From Streptomyces sp. LUP30 (GTDB lineage: Bacteria; Actinomycetota; Actinomycetes; Streptomycetales; Streptomycetaceae), in NCBI RefSeq assembly GCF_001746365.1, contig NZ_MJAJ01000064.1, forward strand, positions 1-44,287: a stretch of DNA of 44,287 nucleotides. The letters are read 5' to 3'. This document shows positions 41,034 through 44,287 of this stretch, in pieces. Numbering within the stretch: position 1 is the first letter of the stretch; the number at the start of each line of letters is the position of its first letter. The translations under genes and the position numbers were made by a program. A model generated the notes under the pieces. It was not told the DNA's origin. It worked only from the letters and a program-made list of their open reading frames with translations, and did no database searches.

Positions 41034-43697
41034 TCAGTTCACCGTGCAGCTCTGATCGCCGAGCTTGAACACGCCCGGTTTCGTGTTGGACCCCGACCAG
41101 CTGCCGGTGAAGCCGAAGGCGACCGACGAACCGGCCGCCACATTGCCGTTCCAGCCGATGTTCTTCGCCGTCACGGACGGACCCGACTGGGTGTGGTCGG
41201 CGTTCCAGAGCTGGGAGACCGTCTGCCCGTCGGCGAAGCTCCAGTTGAGGCTCCAGCCGGACCACGCGGTCGTCCCGGTGTTGGTGAGCTTGACGTCCGC
41301 CTGGAAGCCGCCCGACCACTGGTTCGTGATCGTGTACGTCACCGCGCAGGCTCCCGTCGGCGTGGGTGGCGTGGGGTCCGTGCCACCCCCGCCGTCCCCG
41401 CCGCCGGTGTCGGAGGTGTCGCCGTAGACGACGCCCCGGCCGTTCGTCGACACGTACACCCGCCCGTACACCCTCGGGTCGCCGGTGATGGCCCCGCCGG
41501 TCCAACCCCACTGGTGGGCGTCGTCGTTGATGCGGGTCCAGGTCGCTCCCTTGTCCGTCGAGCGGAAGATGCCACGGACGCCGGCGATCTTCGCGCTGGT
41601 GTACAGGGTCTGGTACGACGCTCCTGTGGCCGCCTTGCCGAAGCCGATCGTGTCCGCCTGCTCGACGTTGGACAGCTTGGCGAAGGTCGCGCCGGCGTCG
41701 GTCGAGTGCCACAGTCCGTAGACGCCGTCGCTCGCCCCGCCCGCCAGCCAGACGTCGCCCCGGACGCCGGGCAGCGCCTTGAAACGCACGCTGTCCCCGC
41801 TGGGCAGCCCGGTCGCCGAAGACGCGGTGAAGGTCGCGCCGCCGTCCGAACTCACGTAGAACTTGCCGGACTTGAAGCCGTAGAAGACTTTGGGGTCGAC
41901 CCGGTCCGATTCGACGATCGCGTCGGCGGGGATCCCGCTCGCGGCCTGCCACGAGGTGCCGAAACCGGTGGTGTACTGCACGGGCGCGCCCGCGGGGCTC
42001 CACACGAACCGGCTGCCGTCGGCCGCGGCGGCGACCGTTCCGCCGCCGCTGACGCCCGACGGGTCGGTGCCGGCGAACCAGTTGGCGCCGTTGTCCGTGG
42101 AGAACGCAACGTGCGGGCCGGAGTCGAGGTTGCCGACCCGGACCACCGTGGCGGGGTTCTTCTCGGCGAAGTCCAGGCTCGTCGTCGTCGTGAAGTTCGG
42201 GGAGGTGAACATCATCGACGGCGTCTTCGTCAGATCCGTGTGGCGGAAGCCGCCGACGTCGCCGAGCGCGCTGAGCAGCGGGGCGCCGGTCGGGGGAGAG
42301 GCCAGGTCGTTGACCGCCGTCTCCTCCAGCCCCTGCACCATCGGTTTGAGGGTGAACCGGCCTCCGCTGTCCCACTCGGCGAGGTTCTCCGTGCCGTAGA
42401 TCGTCGCTCCCGTGCCGTACATCATGCGGCTGGAGTTGAACGGGTCGATCTCCAACGCCTCCGTCATCCAGCCGAGTTTGGGCGCCTGCTCCGGTGGCGA
42501 CGGGTTCGCCCCCCAGGTCAGCCACGGCGAGGACGAGACGTCCATCGTGTACCGGTTCGCACGGGTGGGATACGACGTGTAGTCCCATGCCTTCGTCCAG
42601 GTGCCGCCGCTGTTCGTCGAGCGGAAGATCTGCGTGTCCGGCCACCAGGAGCTGTAGGCGGTGGCCATGACGGTGCCCGGCCTCTGGCGGTCGATCGTCA
42701 GACCGCTGAAGCCGTAGTAGGTGTCGGCCTCCGCCACCGGGCTGATGTCCGTCCACGTCCCGGTGGTCGTCGCGTACCGCCACAGCCGGCCCTTGCCGCC
42801 GTCGTAGGGGCCGCCCTTGTCGCTGTAGGCGATGTACAGATAGCCGTTGACGGCGTCCAGAACACCCTTGTGCGCCAGGTAACCCGTGGGCTGTCCGGCC
42901 AGCCGGGACCAGGTCGCGCCCGCGTCCGTCGAGCGGTACACGGCGTTGTCCTTGTCCGCCACGCCGACGTAGACCGTCTTCGTCGCGGTGCCGGACGTCC
43001 CAGTGGACTCGTCGAAGGTGACCCAGACGATGCCCTGGTTGTCGGAGGCGTACCCGCTCGTGTCGGCCGGATCCTGCTGGTAGTTGCCGACGTTGGGGAA
43101 GCCGGTCACCTGCGACCAGCTGACGCCCGAGTCCGTCGACCGCCACAGGCCCTTGCCGCTCGGGGCGCCCAGGTAGAGCACGCTGTTCTTGTTCGGGTCG
43201 ACCGCGAGCCGCTCGCCCATGCCCCGGCCGGGCATGTTGCCGCCCAACTTGAAGGGCAGATCCGTCTTCCGCCAGCTCGCGCCCCGGTCGGCGGAGCGCA
43301 GCACGGCCCCGTTCCCCGGATCCCAGCTGTTGGTGTATGTGCCGACCGCCGCGTACACCTTGTTCGGGTCGACGGAGTCGGAGGCCAGGCTCACCACGCC
43401 GGTGTGCCCCCAGTCCGTCCAGCCGACCGAGTCCAGCAGAGGAGTCCAGCTCTTGCCCGACTCCTGCCAGCGGTACGCGCCGCCGATGTCGGTGCGGGCG
43501 TAGGCGAGGTTCTTCTCCTTGCGGTTGAAGACGATGCCCGGCACAAAGCCGCCGCCGTCGATCCGGGCGTTCTTCCAGGTGTACGACTCGGCGGCGAGCG
43601 TCGCCCTCGGGCTGTCCGACGCGAGCGCGGGCGGACTGCCCGCGATCAGGCCGGCGGCGAGCGCCAGTACGGCCGTGAGGATGCGGGTTCTTCGCAC
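41034..43697 (-). CDS. Secreted xyloglucanase: GH74 with C-terminal CBM2
   Basis: An 887-residue secreted enzyme. Residues 1-27 are a Sec signal peptide (MRRTRILTAVLALAAGLIAG, Ala-Leu-Ala site). Residues about 38-760 are the GH74 double seven-bladed propeller, with the N-terminal catalytic Asp in TDIGGAYRW (D70) and repeated Asp-box-like S-x-D-x-G-x-x-W motifs (STDSGVSWSQ, STDAGATWSR, SSDGGATFTA, STDKGATWTR). A Gly/Pro/Thr linker (TGGGDGGGGTDPTPP) is followed by a CBM2 cellulose-binding domain of about 100 residues with conserved Trp (WNGNVAAGSS, GSWSGSN). It hydrolyses xyloglucan or other beta-1,4-glucans. GTG at 43697 is preferred over the ATG at 43727, which has no ribosome site. The GH48 gene lies upstream on the same strand. 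Confidence 0.93.
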   Translation of the reverse strand: MRRTRILTAVLALAAGLIAGSPPALASDSPRATLAAESYTWKNARIDGGGFVPGIVFNRKEKNLAYARTDIGGAYRWQESGKSWTPLLDSVGWTDWGHTGVVSLASDSVDPNKVYAAVGTYTNSWDPGNGAVLRSADRGASWRKTDLPFKLGGNMPGRGMGERLAVDPNKNSVLYLGAPSGKGLWRSTDSGVSWSQVTGFPNVGNYQQDPADTSGYASDNQGIVWVTFDESTGTSGTATKTVYVGVADKDNAVYRSTDAGATWSRLAGQPTGYLAHKGVLDAVNGYLYIAYSDKGGPYDGGKGRLWRYATTTGTWTDISPVAEADTYYGFSGLTIDRQRPGTVMATAYSSWWPDTQIFRSTNSGGTWTKAWDYTSYPTRANRYTMDVSSSPWLTWGANPSPPEQAPKLGWMTEALEIDPFNSSRMMYGTGATIYGTENLAEWDSGGRFTLKPMVQGLEETAVNDLASPPTGAPLLSALGDVGGFRHTDLTKTPSMMFTSPNFTTTTSLDFAEKNPATVVRVGNLDSGPHVAFSTDNGANWFAGTDPSGVSGGGTVAAAADGSRFVWSPAGAPVQYTTGFGTSWQAASGIPADAIVESDRVDPKVFYGFKSGKFYVSSDGGATFTASSATGLPSGDSVRFKALPGVRGDVWLAGGASDGVYGLWHSTDAGATFAKLSNVEQADTIGFGKAATGASYQTLYTSAKIAGVRGIFRSTDKGATWTRINDDAHQWGWTGGAITGDPRVYGRVYVSTNGRGVVYGDTSDTGGGDGGGGTDPTPPTPTGACAVTYTITNQWSGGFQADVKLTNTGTTAWSGWSLNWSFADGQTVSQLWNADHTQSGPSVTAKNIGWNGNVAAGSSVAFGFTGSWSGSNTKPGVFKLGDQSCTVN

Positions 43698-43804
43698 GGT
43701 GGGGGTTCCTTCCTCGCGAAACGCCATGGGGAGGAGATCGGTGCGGGGGGAAGTGCGAGACGTGCGGTTGCGGGGTGGAGGGGCGGGTGCGGGGCGTGCG
43801 ATTG

Positions 43805-43839
43805 CCGGGCGGCCCCCTGTGCGGGTGGGGGCCGCCCGG
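43805..43839. terminator. First of two hairpins between GH48 and GH74
   Basis: A perfect 13-bp stem CCGGGCGGCCCCC (43805-43817) and GGGGGCCGCCCGG (43827-43839) with a 9-base loop. It terminates GH48 transcription from the minus strand before the GH74 start. Confidence 0.8.
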
Positions 43840-43843
43840 CCTG

Positions 43844-43868
43844 GGCCCCGTCGTCAGGTGACGGGGCC
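43844..43868. terminator. Second hairpin, adjacent to the first
   Basis: GGCCCCGTC (43844-43852) pairs with GACGGGGCC (43860-43868), loop GTCAGGT. The tandem hairpins could together insulate GH74 from GH48. The 298-base gap otherwise shows no gene and no exact CebR operator (TGGGAGCGCTCCCA). Confidence 0.7.
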
Positions 43869-44025
43869 ACGTACGCGGAGCCTTCGAGCGACTCCGTCGA
43901 GGGGCGGCGTCACCCCGCGCGCCCGGATCCCGAAGGGGCTACCAGGGGCGCGGGGCGCCGCGCGGCCGGTCATGTCCGGCCACGCGGACGAACACAGCCC
44001 GCACGGCGGAGTGCTCAGCGGGGGT

Positions 44026-44287
44026 TTATTCGAGAAGCTCCGCGTACGAGCCCATGGCCAGGGCGATGTCCGCCTGGGCCCAGAAGCGGTGGTAGGTGAA
44101 CACGGGGGCGGCGCCGCCTGCGAGGTAGGCCTGGATCTTCGACCAGGCCGGGTCGTTCTTGTAGAAGGAGCGCAGGGAGGCGAAGGTGGAGGTGGAGTCG
44201 ATGGCGTCGCCGTTGGGCATCTTGCCGGTGTAGCCGCTCGGGACGTAGACGCTGTCGTTGAAGCGGTTGTAGTCGGCGCGGGTTTCG
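44026..44287 (-). CDS. C-terminus of a GH48 cellulase (truncated at the window edge)
   Basis: The 3' end of a larger gene: 86 codons to a TAA at 44026. The segments VYVPSGYTGKMPNGDAIDS, FASLRSFYKNDPAWSKIQAY, and APVFTYHRFWAQADIALAMG match the C-terminal part of GH48 processive cellobiohydrolases, which in Streptomyces usually follow a CBM2 and linker. The active site lies outside the window. Together with the GH74 gene it marks a plant-cell-wall degradation locus whose remainder continues beyond 44287. Confidence 0.85.
   Translation of the reverse strand, partial: ETRADYNRFNDSVYVPSGYTGKMPNGDAIDSTSTFASLRSFYKNDPAWSKIQAYLAGGAAPVFTYHRFWAQADIALAMGSYAELLE

Noticed and set aside
43698..44025. CebR-like operator (TGGGAGCGCTCCCA) sought upstream of GH74.
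   Set aside because: No copy with fewer than several mismatches was found; the nearest GAGCGACTCCG at 43886 is not palindromic enough.

Overview
The window is high-GC actinobacterial DNA, almost certainly from a Streptomyces chromosome. Coding frames have near-saturated G/C third positions and many GTG or TTG starts. Several families are typical of the genus: a gvpO-A-F-G-Y-Z-J-L-S-K gas-vesicle cluster, a SigB/SigF-type sigma factor, a DUF574-type methyltransferase, XRE regulators with DUF5753-like sensors, a YafY/WYL regulator, and secreted GH74 and GH48 polysaccharidases with a CBM2. No rRNA, tRNA, CRISPR array, transposase or integrase was seen, and composition is mostly even.

Layout. 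1-6044: the end of a gene with a proline-rich tail, an 18-bp terminator, an F420-dependent oxidoreductase, an NDH-2-like flavoprotein with a repetitive tail, a transketolase, and a LigD-type primase-polymerase coupled to it. 6090-11826: the gas-vesicle cluster, whose genes from gvpA onward mostly overlap by 4 bp. 11888-16158: a 56-aa membrane peptide, a methyltransferase, a histidine phosphatase, an ABC-F ATPase and a DUF6158-type protein. 16363-20453: a DJ-1/PfpI protein, a DUF2795-like protein, a thiamine-diphosphate (TPP) fold protein with altered active-site residues, and a divergent SigB-family sigma gene. Promoter-like GTTT-N14-GGGT elements precede some of these genes and the F420 oxidoreductase, suggesting a general-stress regulon.

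20928-26407: a Cys-rich secreted and anchored protein, an aminotransferase-fold protein with no lysine at all, two metallo-beta-lactamase-fold proteins, a DedA protein and a small resolvase-like protein. 26497-32138: a holin/phosphatase membrane protein, a MoxR ATPase coupled to a VWA-metallopeptidase, and an OsmC protein. 32358-34483: a right-handed beta-helix protein and a coupled small protein. The C-terminus of the first and the N-terminus of the second carry the same Asn/Gln-rich motif of about 29 residues, which looks like a homotypic assembly or amyloid-signalling tag. This is the best candidate for an undescribed system here. 34615-40882: methyltransferases, three regulators, a pterin carbinolamine dehydratase and two small coupled hypothetical genes. 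41034-44287: a GH74 xyloglucanase and the C-terminus of a GH48 cellulase, the edge of a plant-polysaccharide degradation locus.

All functional calls come from reading motifs; no database search was run. The strongest hypotheses are the shared motif pair, the lysine-free aminotransferase fold, the TPP protein lacking its catalytic Glu and metal Asp, and the back-to-back stress-type promoter architecture.
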